The notes beneath the pieces were generated by a model, which had not been told where the DNA came from, did no database searches, and saw only the letters and a list, made by a program, of their open reading frames with translations. A program made the translations under genes and the position numbers. From Candidatus Rokuibacteriota bacterium (GTDB lineage Bacteria; Methylomirabilota; Methylomirabilia; Rokubacteriales; CSP1-6), in assembly GCA_003220225.1 (NCBI GenBank), contig QHRU01000033.1, positions 1-64,000 of the forward strand: 64,000 nt of DNA, written 5' to 3'. Shown here one piece after another: positions 55,256 through 63,363 of this stretch (position 1 is the stretch's first letter; each line of letters starts with the position of its first letter).

Positions 55256-55324
55256 GACAGACCCCGATCTTACGTCACGAACACGTCTCTGTCGCGTCAC
55301 GCCGCCAGCATCTTCGCCTGCGGT

Positions 55325-55545
55325 AACAGGGCCGCGCCTCGGCCGCATGGCGTTCGAGAACGTCGTGGCGAGCCCGTATCCGCAAGACAGGACGGTCGTC
55401 GTGCTCACCGACGACGGCTCGCTGAGCACGGCGCCGATCGCCGCCAACTTCTCGGGAGAGGTCTACGTCTACGTCGGTACCAAGACCACGCACGACCATC
55501 CGGTCGAGCAGGCGGGCCTGACCAACGGCACGCTCTCCGGCATCG
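55325..55545 (+). pseudogene. PhoX-like (DUF839) phosphatase fragment
   Basis: About 70 codons reading PRLGRMAFENVVASPYPQDRTVVVLTDDGS, EVYVYVGTK and EQAGLTNGTLSGI, which match an internal part of PhoX/DUF839 alkaline-phosphatase-like beta-propellers. No start, no calcium/iron ligands of the full protein, and homology ends where the convergent xdh gene ends. A leftover of a gene otherwise deleted between the two oxidation operons. Confidence 0.55.
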
Positions 55546-55546
55546 T

Positions 55547-57856
55547 TCAGCGCGCGGCGATGGCCAGGGCGATCCGCTCCGGTGTCATCGGCAGCTCGGT
55601 GAGGCGCACGCCGGCGGCGTCCTCGATGGCGTTGGCGATGGCGGCCGGCGCGGGGACGATGGGGGGCTCGCCGACGCCGCGCGCCCCGAACGGGCCAGCC
55701 GGTGACGGCTTCTCGACGATGATGCATTCGATGTTCGGCAGGTCGGCGGCCGTCAGCTTGCGGTAGTCGAGCAGGCTCGGGTTCATCAGCCGGCCCTTGT
55801 CGTCGTACATCAGGCCCTCGGTGAGGGCGATGCCGAGGCTCTGCACGGCGCCCCCCTGCATCTGCCCCTCGCACGCGAGCGGGTTGATGGCCTTGCCCAC
55901 GTCCTGCGCGACGACGAACTCGTGCAGCGTGACCTCGCCCGTGTCCGGGTCCAGCTCGATCCGCGCGAGCTGGCCGGCGAAGGCCGGGGCCTGCTGCGTG
56001 AAGGCGGGGTTGGCCACGCCGAGCACGGGCGGGACCTTCGACATATAGAGGTTGCCCTTCTTGCCGATGGAGGCGATGGTCACGCCCTTGTCGGGCACGC
56101 CGCGCACGACCACCTTGCCGTCCTCGATCTCGAGATCCTGCACCGCCGCCTCCAGCTCCTTGGCGGCGATCTCGAGGGTCTGCCGCCGCGCGTCCTGCGC
56201 GGCCTGCAGCACTGCCGTGCCGACCGTGTACACGGTCTTGCTGCCGGCGCTCAGCCCGGTCATCGGTGCGACATCGGTGTCGCCGGTGGTGATCTTGACG
56301 CGGTCGATGTCCACGCCGTAGGCGGTCGCGGCGATTTGCGCGAGCGCGATGTTGGTGCCCGCGATGTCCACCTGCCCCGTCAGCACGCTCAGGGAGCCGT
56401 CCGGATTGAGGCGGACGGTGGCGCTGGTCGGCTGCAATCCGCCCAGCCAGCCGCCGAGCGACAGCCCGGTGCCGCGCAGCCGGCCAGCGGGGGCGCTCTT
56501 CTTCCATTCGTCGCGCTTTTTCCAGGACGGGTGCTGGGCGAGGCGCTCGAGCACCTCGTACGCGGCGTTGCTCGCCCATGGCTGGTTGTTCGCCATCGGC
56601 TCGCCCTCGCGCTCGACGTGGCGCAGACGAAACGCCACGGGATCCTGCCCGATCGCGTCGGCGATCTGGTCCATGTGCGAGTCGATGGCGTAGATCGTGT
56701 GCGGCGCCACCGGGGCCCGATACGCCGCAATGCTCGGCTTGTGAGTCAGCACCTCGAAGCCGCGCACTTCGAAGGCCGGCCACTTGTAGAGGCTGGCCAG
56801 GAAGACCGCGCCCACCGCGAGCACGGCGCCGGAGAACGCGCCCGACTCGATGATGATCTCGCCGTCGAGCGCCATCAGCGTGCCGTCGCGCTGGACGCCG
56901 GTCTTCAGCTTGATGATGACTTGAGGAGCCGGCATGCCCGCCACGAGCTCCTCGCGGCGGGTCATCACGTAGCGTACCGGCCGGCCGGTCACCCGCGCGA
57001 GCTCGGCAGTGACGGGCTCGCAGAGCGCGCGGATCTTGCCGCCGAAGCCGCCCCCGCACTCCACGGGGATGACCTTGATGCGGTTCTCCGCGATCTCGAG
57101 CACGTCGGCGACCTCGCTGCGCGTGTTGAACGAGCCCTGCGTGCTCGCCCACAGCGTGAGCTGGCCGGTCGTGTCCCACTGCGCGAGCACGGCGTGGGGC
57201 TCGAGGTAGCCCTGGTGGACCATCGGCACACGGTACGTCTTCTCGATGACGACGTCGGACTCGGCGAGCCCCTTGGCGACGTCGCCGCGCGCGAGCGTGG
57301 TCTGCTGCGAGATGTTCACGGCCTTCGCCGGCTTGGCCACGGCGGCCACGCCCGAGACGCTGCCGTGGGCCTGCGCCTCGCTGGTGTCCGCCTCGGTGCC
57401 GGCCTCGGCCACCGGCGGCGCGCCGGGCTTCATCGACTCGAGCGGATCGACGGCGGCTGCCAGCACCTCGTACTCGACGTCGATGAGGTCCAGCGCCTCC
57501 TCGGCGATGGCCAGCTCGTCGGCGGCGACGGCGGCCACCGGCTGCCCCGCGAACACCACGCGGTCGATGGCGAGCACCGCGTGGGCGCGCGTCGGCGCCT
57601 TCTTCTTCAGATACGGCATGTCGGCGGCCGTCAGCACGGCGCGCACGCCGGCCAGCTCCTTGGCGCGGCTCGTGTCGATGCGCTTGATGCGCGCGTGGGC
57701 GTGCGGGCTCCGCAGCAGCTGGGCGTGGAGCAGACCCTTCGGCTGGATGTCGGCGACGTACTGCACCTTCCCCGTCACCTTCTCCGGTCCGTCGGGGCGC
57801 GGAATCGAAAGCCCGACTCCCTTGACGTCGCGCGTCGTCTTCATCACCGTCGACAT
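55547..57856 (-). CDS. Xanthine dehydrogenase-family molybdopterin (large) subunit
   Basis: 769 residues, molybdenum hydroxylase large subunit (xanthine dehydrogenase / aldehyde oxidase / CoxL superfamily). RPDGPEKVTGKVQYVADI and LHAQLLRSPHAHARI start the aldehyde oxidase a/b hammerhead; then VECGGGFGGK, AYRAPVAPHTIYAID (not the AYxCSFR of CO dehydrogenase), GQVDIAGTNIALAQIAA and GPFGARGVGEPPIVP with the catalytic Glu. ATG 57856 is 27 bases after the 2Fe-2S subunit stop. The substrate is unknown: purine, nicotinate or aldehyde types are possible. Confidence 0.9.
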   Translation of the reverse strand: MSTVMKTTRDVKGVGLSIPRPDGPEKVTGKVQYVADIQPKGLLHAQLLRSPHAHARIKRIDTSRAKELAGVRAVLTAADMPYLKKKAPTRAHAVLAIDRVVFAGQPVAAVAADELAIAEEALDLIDVEYEVLAAAVDPLESMKPGAPPVAEAGTEADTSEAQAHGSVSGVAAVAKPAKAVNISQQTTLARGDVAKGLAESDVVIEKTYRVPMVHQGYLEPHAVLAQWDTTGQLTLWASTQGSFNTRSEVADVLEIAENRIKVIPVECGGGFGGKIRALCEPVTAELARVTGRPVRYVMTRREELVAGMPAPQVIIKLKTGVQRDGTLMALDGEIIIESGAFSGAVLAVGAVFLASLYKWPAFEVRGFEVLTHKPSIAAYRAPVAPHTIYAIDSHMDQIADAIGQDPVAFRLRHVEREGEPMANNQPWASNAAYEVLERLAQHPSWKKRDEWKKSAPAGRLRGTGLSLGGWLGGLQPTSATVRLNPDGSLSVLTGQVDIAGTNIALAQIAATAYGVDIDRVKITTGDTDVAPMTGLSAGSKTVYTVGTAVLQAAQDARRQTLEIAAKELEAAVQDLEIEDGKVVVRGVPDKGVTIASIGKKGNLYMSKVPPVLGVANPAFTQQAPAFAGQLARIELDPDTGEVTLHEFVVAQDVGKAINPLACEGQMQGGAVQSLGIALTEGLMYDDKGRLMNPSLLDYRKLTAADLPNIECIIVEKPSPAGPFGARGVGEPPIVPAPAAIANAIEDAAGVRLTELPMTPERIALAIAAR

Positions 57857-57882
57857 GCCAGTGTCCCTTCTGGCGACGGGGG

Positions 57883-58377
57883 CTACGCCCCCCTCGCGCT
57901 CCCCCGGTTGCGGGCGGTACCCGCCGCTTCGGAGATCGCCTCGACCATCTTGGTGTAGCCCGTGCACCGGCAGAGGTTGCCGGCAATCGCGTAGCGGATG
58001 TCGTCCTCGGACGGCTCCGCGTTCTCGGCGAGGAGCGCGGCGGCCGCCATCAGCACGCCCGGGATGCAGAAGCCGCACTGCGGCACGCCGTGACGCACGA
58101 ACGCGTCCTGCACGGGCGTGAGCGCCCCGCCGCGCGCCAGCCCCTCGATGGTGGTCACGGAGCGCCCTCGCGCCTGCATCGCGAGCACGAGGCAGCTCGC
58201 CACGAGCTTGCCATCCAAATGCACGGAGCACGCGCCGCAGTCGCCGGTGCCGCAACCCTCCTTGGGTCCGGTGAGGCCGAGGTCCTCGCGGAGCGCGTCG
58301 AGCAGCGTGACGTACGGCTGCACGAGCGCCTCGACGGGCTCGCCGTTGACGGTGAAGCTCAGGACTTGCTTGGCCAC
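57883..58377 (-). CDS. (2Fe-2S)-binding subunit of molybdenum hydroxylase
   Basis: 164 residues. N-terminal plant-type ferredoxin domain with KEGCGTGDCGACSVHLDG and a downstream Cys (VASCLVLA), then the helical second cluster domain with PQCGFCIPGVLMA and NLCRCTGYTKMVEAI, giving all eight cluster Cys. Transfers electrons from Mo to FAD. GTG 58377 with GGAGG seven bases upstream. Middle gene of the three-subunit operon. Confidence 0.94.
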   Translation of the reverse strand: MAKQVLSFTVNGEPVEALVQPYVTLLDALREDLGLTGPKEGCGTGDCGACSVHLDGKLVASCLVLAMQARGRSVTTIEGLARGGALTPVQDAFVRHGVPQCGFCIPGVLMAAAALLAENAEPSEDDIRYAIAGNLCRCTGYTKMVEAISEAAGTARNRGSARGA

Positions 58378-58391
58378 GACGAGACCTCCGT

Positions 58392-59258
58392 TCAGGCCGT
58401 CGCGCGCTCGAGCGCGATGGTGAGAGTGCGCCGCGTGAGAATGCGCACGAGGTGACGGCGGAATTCGGCCGAGCCGCGCTGGTCGCTGATCGGCCGGGCC
58501 GCCTCGACGGCGAGGTCGGCGGCGCGCGCGATCGCCTGCGAGGTCAGCGGCTGGCCCTCGAGCGCCTGCTCGGCCGCCGTCGCGCGCACGGGAACCGGCG
58601 CCACCGCGGCCAGCGCGATGCGCACCTTCGTGCAGACGCCGTCCGCGAGCGAAACCTGCGAGGCGACGCCGACGACGGCGATGTCGAGCTCGCGCCGCGG
58701 GGTGTGACGCAGGTAGGCGCCGCCGCTCTTCGGTCCGGTGGCGGGCACCGCGAACTCCACGAGCAACTCGTCGGGCCCCAGCACCGTCTGCCGCACGCCC
58801 TTGAAGAACGACGCCATGGGCACCCGCCGCCGGCCGCCCGCGCCGGCGATCACGGCCTCGGCGTCGAGGGCCAGGAGCGGCGGCGCCATGTCCGCCGAAG
58901 GCGCGGCGTTGCAGATGTTGCCGCCCAGAGTCGCGAGGTTGCGGATCTGAATCGACCCGACGAGCGCACCGCTTTCCGACAAGGACGGCAACGCGGCTCG
59001 CAGCTTTGCGTCGCGCTCGAGCGTGCGAGCGGTGACGGCAGCCCCGATGCGGAAGCCGCGCCGGGCGTCGCCCTCGAGCACGCGTAATTCCGCCACGCCC
59101 GAGAGGTCGACGACCGCGGCGACCTTGAGCATGCCGACTTTGAGCTGGGCGATGAGATCGGTGCCGCCGGCGAGAACCTTGACCTCCACGCCGCGGCCCT
59201 TCAGGGCGCTCAGGCAATCATCGACGCTGCCGGGGGTGACGAGCTCGAATCGACGCAC
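58392..59258 (-). CDS. FAD-binding (medium) subunit of molybdenum hydroxylase
   Basis: 288 residues: FELVTPGSVDDCLSAL, KVLAGGTDLIAQLKVGM (FAD pyrophosphate loop), ALVGSIQIRNLATLGGNICNAAPSADMAPPLLALDAEAVI (the TIGGN-type FAD motif as TLGGN) and the C-terminal CO-dehydrogenase flavoprotein domain (GGAYLRHTPRRELDIAVVGVA). GTG start. First gene of the operon; a perfect 9-base inverted repeat lies 75-96 bases upstream. Confidence 0.92.
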   Translation of the reverse strand: MRRFELVTPGSVDDCLSALKGRGVEVKVLAGGTDLIAQLKVGMLKVAAVVDLSGVAELRVLEGDARRGFRIGAAVTARTLERDAKLRAALPSLSESGALVGSIQIRNLATLGGNICNAAPSADMAPPLLALDAEAVIAGAGGRRRVPMASFFKGVRQTVLGPDELLVEFAVPATGPKSGGAYLRHTPRRELDIAVVGVASQVSLADGVCTKVRIALAAVAPVPVRATAAEQALEGQPLTSQAIARAADLAVEAARPISDQRGSAEFRRHLVRILTRRTLTIALERATA

Positions 59259-59332
59259 GCGAAGTCTCTCCGATCGCTGAAGGTGGGGTGATTGTGGGCG
59301 ATACCGCGCCGTCCGTCAAACGCTTGGACGGT

Positions 59333-59354
59333 ACTATGCTCTGGCGAGCATAGT
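59333..59354. promoter_or_regulatory. Palindromic operator upstream of the molybdenum hydroxylase operon
   Basis: ACTATGCTC-TGGC-GAGCATAGT: perfect 9-base arms with a 4-base centre. On the minus strand it falls between TTGACT (-35-like, 59351-59356) and a weak TACCGT, so a bound repressor would cover the promoter spacer. TTGGAC at 59324-59329 gives a possible plus-strand -35 as well. A divergent regulator gene is not present; the ModE-like protein is one candidate. Confidence 0.5.
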
Positions 59355-59381
59355 CAACCGGGGCGAGTGTAAAAATGAAAA

Positions 59382-59577
59382 GCCCCGACGATGGCTGCGG
59401 CGCGTTGGTGATGTCACTCGCGCGTCGCGCCGCCCCGCTGGTGAGGCGGGATCGTCGGGGCCGGTGGTGCCTGGACTCCCAGGCGCGCCACCTGGAGCTA
59501 GCGTGGACCCTGCCTAGGAGGCAACCACCTCACAGAGCACCGTAGGGGAACACATCGGCTGGATCACCTCCTATTCT
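59382..59577 (+). ncRNA. Candidate structured RNA with a 16S rRNA 3'-end-like tail
   Basis: Fold seen by eye: an 11-bp stem GCCCCGACGAT/ATCGTCGGGGC (59382-59392/59451-59461) enclosing two hairpins (GCGGCGCG/CGCGCCGC and CCCGC/GCGGG); then GGTGG-t-GCCTGG-ACTC-CCAGGC-gcg-CCACC (59463-59492); then TGCCT-AGG-AGGCA inside GTGG/CCAC (59503-59528). The tail (59540-59573) contains ACCGTAGGGGAAC and GGCTGGATCACCTCCT, both identical to the 16S rRNA 3' end (helix 45 loop and anti-Shine-Dalgarno). Upstream sequence is not 16S. Strand of expression is not certain: the minus strand has a T-run after the 11-bp stem and a small ORF. Confidence 0.5.
59521..59575 (-). CDS. Possible 13-codon leader peptide on the opposite strand
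   Basis: Reading the minus strand of the 16S-like tail: AGGAGGTGATCC (full complement of the anti-Shine-Dalgarno), five bases, then ATG and MCSPTVLCEVVAS followed by TAG. Downstream come the hairpins and the 11-bp stem with TTTTCATTTTT, a terminator-like end. The spacing is ideal for translation. It may be a real leader peptide, or the ATG may be incidental to the 16S-derived sequence. Confidence 0.3.
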
Positions 59578-59771
59578 CGGCAAGGCCACCACGCAGGCCC
59601 AGTTCCCACCTACCCCGAACCAGATGCCGACTCCCGGCCCCGGGCCCGGCCACGTCAGCCGCCGGCGGAATTGTCGGCGGGGACGCTTCAGGAGCGCTGT
59701 TGTCGCTCCGGCCGATTTGCCTCCATCCTACCCCCGGCTTTTTCTCCCTTCAAACAAAAAGTGTCAGTGGC
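59578..59771. other. Intergenic region before comEA-like gene
   Basis: No gene supported. It contains GC-rich inverted repeats (for example GGCCCCGGGCCCGGCC near 59636 and GGAGCG...CGCTCC near 59691-59718) that may end the comEA-like transcript coming from the right. Confidence 0.4.
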
Positions 59772-60080
59772 TCACTTCACGACGATGCGCTCGCGATTCC
59801 GCTCCCACAGCGCGGCGCCGATGCCCTCGACCTTGCGCAGATCCTCGCCGCGCTTGAAGGGTCCATGCGCCTCGCGATAGTGCACGATGCGCTCGGCCAC
59901 CGTGTGGCCGACGCCCTCGAGCTTCTGCAGCTCCTTCGCCGAGGCCGTGTTGATGTTGATCTTATCGTGGCTCTCGCCGACGGCGGCGGTGGCCGTGATC
60001 GACTCGGTGACGACGGCGGCGAGCGCCGGCGTGGCCGCGAGCGCGGCCAGCAGGGTGAAGGTGACGATGCGGCGTGCCAT
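59772..60080 (-). CDS. ComEA-like secreted helix-hairpin-helix protein
   Basis: 102 residues: signal peptide ([14 protein letters not shown]), then one ComEA-type double HhH unit, [46 protein letters not shown]. Such proteins bind double-stranded DNA non-specifically in the periplasm, and in competent bacteria they help DNA uptake. It lacks the transmembrane/SLBB part of full ComEA, as in many Gram-negative short forms. GGAGG six bases before the ATG. Confidence 0.87.
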   Translation of the reverse strand: MARRIVTFTLLAALAATPALAAVVTESITATAAVGESHDKININTASAKELQKLEGVGHTVAERIVHYREAHGPFKRGEDLRKVEGIGAALWERNRERIVVK

Positions 60081-60252
60081 GCGTGTCCTCCCGCGTGAGC
60101 GTGCACTGCGTGCTCGAGGAAGTTCGAGCGGCGCCATTGCACGGCGCGCGGCGTGGCGCGTCAATGTCCAACGTCTCTCACACGTATCGAGGACTGCACA
60201 GATGCGGAGGGCGACCCGGAACGAGTGAAGAGCTACCCGCCGATCGGCCCAG

Positions 60253-61146
60253 TCAAATGATGCCAAAGAAGTGGTTCAGAGCTTCGGCGGTTTGTTCGGG
60301 AGCCTCTTCCGGGAAAAAGTGGCCGGCCTTGAGCGGGCGTCCTTGAACATCGTCGCCCCAGGCTTGCCAAAGCGCGATGGGTCCAGATTCCTCGACGTAC
60401 CAAGTATCAAGCGCCCCTCTCGCGCTCCACAGGGTCAGGAGAGGGCAGACGATCCGACGCCCGCCGGCACGATCCGCCTTGTCATGCTCGCGGTCGATGG
60501 TGGCGGCGGCTCGATACTCCTCACAGATCGCATGTGCGTGAGCGGGATCTCGAAGAGCCTGAACATAGGCCGCACGAACCTCCGGAGGGAACACAGCCGA
60601 GGGAGAGCCCCATCCCCCGAGCGCATCATCGACGATGGCTTCAGGGGCCGCCGTCAGGATGCGTTCTGGAAGTGGTTCAGCCTGAGCGAGCAGCGACCAA
60701 GGCCAGAAGGCGAGCGCGAACCTTGCGTCGGCGCGGGCCCAGACCGTCTCCGTCGGCAAGATGTCGAGAACGGCGAGCCGGTCGACGCGATGTGGATGGT
60801 CAAGAGCCATCCGATAGGCGACGCGACCGCCACGATCGTGTCCCGCAACCGAGAAGCGCGGAAATCCAAGCCGCTCCATAACGGTCACCATGTCTTGCGC
60901 CATGGCTCGCTTCGCATATGGTGCATGGTCCGGCGTGGAGACCGGGCAGCCGCTGCGCCCGTAGCCGCGAAGATCGGCGCAGATGACCGTAAAGTTGCGA
61001 GCAAGCAGCGGCGCGACGCTGCGCCACATCAAGTGTGTCTGCGGAAAACCGTGCAACAAGAGGATCGGCGGCCCGGATCCGTACGAGCGTACGAAGATGA
61101 TGGTCTCACCCGTCTGGATCTCGGCGGCTGCGAAGTCATCCATCAT
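60253..61146 (-). CDS. Alpha/beta hydrolase, haloacetate dehalogenase-like
   Basis: 297 residues. [18 protein letters not shown] (oxyanion region), [29 protein letters not shown] with Asp as nucleophile instead of Ser and the two Arg that bind the haloacetate carboxylate in fluoroacetate dehalogenases, a cap domain with a Trp-rich stretch, and the terminal [17 protein letters not shown] with the catalytic His. So a haloacid dehalogenase of the FAcD type or a related epoxide-hydrolase-like enzyme. Cytoplasmic. Its start lies 20 bases from a divergent response regulator. Less GC-rich than its neighbours. Confidence 0.83.
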   Translation of the reverse strand: MMDDFAAAEIQTGETIIFVRSYGSGPPILLLHGFPQTHLMWRSVAPLLARNFTVICADLRGYGRSGCPVSTPDHAPYAKRAMAQDMVTVMERLGFPRFSVAGHDRGGRVAYRMALDHPHRVDRLAVLDILPTETVWARADARFALAFWPWSLLAQAEPLPERILTAAPEAIVDDALGGWGSPSAVFPPEVRAAYVQALRDPAHAHAICEEYRAAATIDREHDKADRAGGRRIVCPLLTLWSARGALDTWYVEESGPIALWQAWGDDVQGRPLKAGHFFPEEAPEQTAEALNHFFGII

Positions 61147-61165
61147 TTCAGTCTATGATGGTCCA

Positions 61166-61543
61166 GTGCCCCAGAGTGACGCTCCCCGCCGAAGGATCCT
61201 CGTGGTCGATGACGAGCAGGACATCATCGACATTCTTCAGGAGCACTTGGCGACGACCTACGACGTCACGTCGGCCCGCGACGGCAGGCGAGCGCTCGAG
61301 TTGGTCCGCGCCACGCGTCCCGATCTCATCTTCCTCGACATCGCCATGCGGGGCATCGACGGGATGGATGTCCTGAAGGCCGTGAAGGATTTCGACCCGA
61401 CCATCCCTGTCATCACGATCACCGCGAACACCGATACCTCTCTCGCGGCGGAGGTCATCAAGCGCGGAGCCTTCAGCTATCTCCCGAAGCCGTTCGACTT
61501 CAGATACCTGGAGCATCTCGCCGCGTCAGCATTGAGTCGCTGA
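61166..61543 (+). CDS. Single-domain response regulator
   Basis: 125 residues from GTG 61166 (no ATG is available before the domain). Complete REC domain: RILVVDDEQDIID (acidic pocket), LIFLDIAMRGIDGMDVL (phosphoacceptor Asp), VITITANTD (Thr/Ser) and FSYLPKPFDF (Lys). No output domain, so it acts by protein contact, CheY/Spo0F style. No histidine kinase is adjacent; the partner is elsewhere. Confidence 0.88.
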   Translation: MPQSDAPRRRILVVDDEQDIIDILQEHLATTYDVTSARDGRRALELVRATRPDLIFLDIAMRGIDGMDVLKAVKDFDPTIPVITITANTDTSLAAEVIKRGAFSYLPKPFDFRYLEHLAASALSR

Positions 61544-61709
61544 CTGTCGTTCTACGTCACCATCGTGACCACTCGGCACGTACCCGAGCCTCGCGTGTTC
61601 GACTAACTCGCCGACTTTGCTGCCCTGGTGACGTGGCGCGGCCTTTGCTCAGAACCCCCATCGCAACAGCATCCACCCTTAAAGGTTCCGTTCTCAACGG
61701 AGGCGCCGC

Positions 61710-62123
61710 GTGGTCGAACGTCGTCGTTGGTCGCGCCGACAGGTTGTCTGGTCAGCACGGCTGTTGATCGGCGACGGCAAGGTGATCGCTGCCAGGGCGA
61801 TGGATGCCAGCCTGCACGGACTGCGAATCGCGCTCGATGAGGGCGCTCACGCCTCGACCATGATCCGTCACGGAGAGAGCTGCGCGGTCGAGGTTCACGT
61901 CCCTGACAGCGAGGCAAGATTCTTCCGGCAGGGCGAAGTTCGTCACTTCGGCGAGCACGGCGTCGGGCTCGCCATCGCGGACCCGCTGCCTGCGGCCCTC
62001 GTGTCGTTGCTCGGCAAGGCGGTCAGTGACACGCCGGCCGCGTCGCCGAAGGCGAGGGGCGACGACACGGCTTCGATGATGTTGCGGCTGCGGCGGCTCG
62101 TCTCGGCGCTCTTCCGCCGCTGA
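61710..62123 (+). CDS. PilZ-domain protein
   Basis: 137 residues from GTG 61710 with GGAGG seven bases upstream. RRRWSRRQVVWSARL gives the RxxxR motif and AMDASLHGLRIAL the (D/N)xSxxG motif of c-di-GMP-binding PilZ domains; a beta-barrel follows (CAVEVHVPDSEARFFRQGEVRHFGEHGVGLAI). A C-terminal Arg-rich helix ends the protein. Likely a c-di-GMP effector linked to motility or surface behaviour. Confidence 0.8.
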   Translation: MVERRRWSRRQVVWSARLLIGDGKVIAARAMDASLHGLRIALDEGAHASTMIRHGESCAVEVHVPDSEARFFRQGEVRHFGEHGVGLAIADPLPAALVSLLGKAVSDTPAASPKARGDDTASMMLRLRRLVSALFRR

Positions 62124-62155
62124 CCGTATCCGCGCACCACACACCGTTCGGACAG

Positions 62156-62689
62156 CTATTTCTGGTCCAAGAACGCTTCCATCTCCGCGAGAAACCGCTC
62201 GTCCGAGTAGAGACCGCCGTTCTTGGTGAGGACGCGCTCGAGCACCTCGGGCGCCGTCGCGCGCTTGACCGCACGTCCGTTCGCGAAGAGCACGAAAACG
62301 ACGTCGTCCTTGACGTCGTAGGCGCGTGCCACGTGCGGGTGCGCGGCGATATCGACGCGGAAGACGGTGAGGATCCCTTTCCTCCGCGCACTGAGGCTCG
62401 TGAAGACGCCATCGGCGCCGTCGCAGCCGTTGGCCGCGTCGAAGTACACGAGCGCCGGCAGCGTGCCCTTCAGCACGCGGCGATCGAAATCCTGTTCGCC
62501 AACCGTCTGCCACCTGCCGTTGCCGGCCGGCGGGTCATAGCCCAAGAGCTGCCACACGTAGTCGAGGCCCCAGCCCTGGCCATGGACATCCTGAACCGAA
62601 GCGGACAGGAGCACGGCCACGGCGATCGCGCAGCTGAGGATCCGACGCAGGAGGAACGCGGGCGCTCGGGCGACGGGCATCTTCCACAT
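62156..62689 (-). CDS. Secreted thioredoxin-fold protein lacking CxxC
   Basis: 177 residues. N-terminal signal/anchor (RILSCAIAVAVLLSAS), then a thioredoxin-like domain: FDRRVLKGTLPALVYFDAANGCDGADGVFTSLSAR where the CxxC should be, then ILTVFRVDIAAHPHVARAYDVKDDVVFVLFANGRAVKRATA (without the usual cis-Pro). Only one Cys remains at the active site, so redox activity is unlikely. Possibly a structural or chaperone-like periplasmic protein. AGGAGG seven bases before the ATG. Confidence 0.72.
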   Translation of the reverse strand: MWKMPVARAPAFLLRRILSCAIAVAVLLSASVQDVHGQGWGLDYVWQLLGYDPPAGNGRWQTVGEQDFDRRVLKGTLPALVYFDAANGCDGADGVFTSLSARRKGILTVFRVDIAAHPHVARAYDVKDDVVFVLFANGRAVKRATAPEVLERVLTKNGGLYSDERFLAEMEAFLDQK

Positions 62690-62836
62690 CGATGCACCTC
62701 CTGGTTCCCGTCCTTCATTATATGAAAAGGCGGCCGGATTACGAAAAAGTGGCCGGCGGCGAGCGGCACTACCCGATCACGTGATCCGCTCGCAGCAGGA
62801 GCGCCGGGGGATCGTGAGAGGCCGGTGGTACTGGCG

Positions 62837-63313
62837 CTACGCTCCCCGGGCTGGCGCTGGCGGGCTGGAGACAGGATGCATGAGGGCGCCGATCGTCGCG
62901 CAGAGATCATCGAGGTCCAACGGCTTCTGAAAGTACGCGGCGAAGCCGCCGAGCCTCACCCCGGCAAGCTGGTCGGCGGAGCTCGTGATGGCGATCACGG
63001 CGACGCCGCCACCCTTGTCGTGCGGTTGCTGACGCAGCCAGGCGACGAACGCTGCGCCCGACTCCCCGACAAGCGCGGCGTCGGTGACGACCAGATCGAT
63101 CTTGACCGTCCCCACATACGCACGCGCGTCGAGAGTGTCGCCGGCCATCAGCACGCGGGCGCCGCACATCGTCAGCACGTCGGCAAGCGCCTGGAGGCTG
63201 TCGGCTTGGTCCTCGATGACGAGGATGATGGAGCCAAGGCCCCGCGCCCTCGCAAGAAATTTGTTCGCTTGCGCTCGGCGTGCCCGGGTCCAACGTTCGC
63301 GGCGTGCCCCCAC
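62837..63313 (-). CDS. Response-regulator receiver protein
   Basis: 158 residues from GTG 63313 (start uncertain, poor ribosome-binding site; the first 28 residues are basic and outside the domain). REC domain: IILVIEDQADSLQALADVL (acidic pocket reads ED), IDLVVTDAALVGESGAAF (phosphoacceptor Asp), VAVIAITSSAD and AAYFQKPLDLDDL (Lys). Ends soon after the domain, so no output module. Orphan regulator. Confidence 0.75.
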   Translation of the reverse strand: MGARRERWTRARRAQANKFLARARGLGSIILVIEDQADSLQALADVLTMCGARVLMAGDTLDARAYVGTVKIDLVVTDAALVGESGAAFVAWLRQQPHDKGGGVAVIAITSSADQLAGVRLGGFAAYFQKPLDLDDLCATIGALMHPVSSPPAPARGA

Positions 63314-63363
63314 CGTAGACGGCGGCGGCTATACTGCCGGCGACGGGAAGAGGAGGCGGCGCG

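Noticed and set aside
59540-59577. True 16S rRNA gene
   Set aside because: Only the last about 34 bases match; nothing of helix 44 or the conserved AAGTCGTAACAAGG segment precedes it, and no spacer tRNA or 23S follows.
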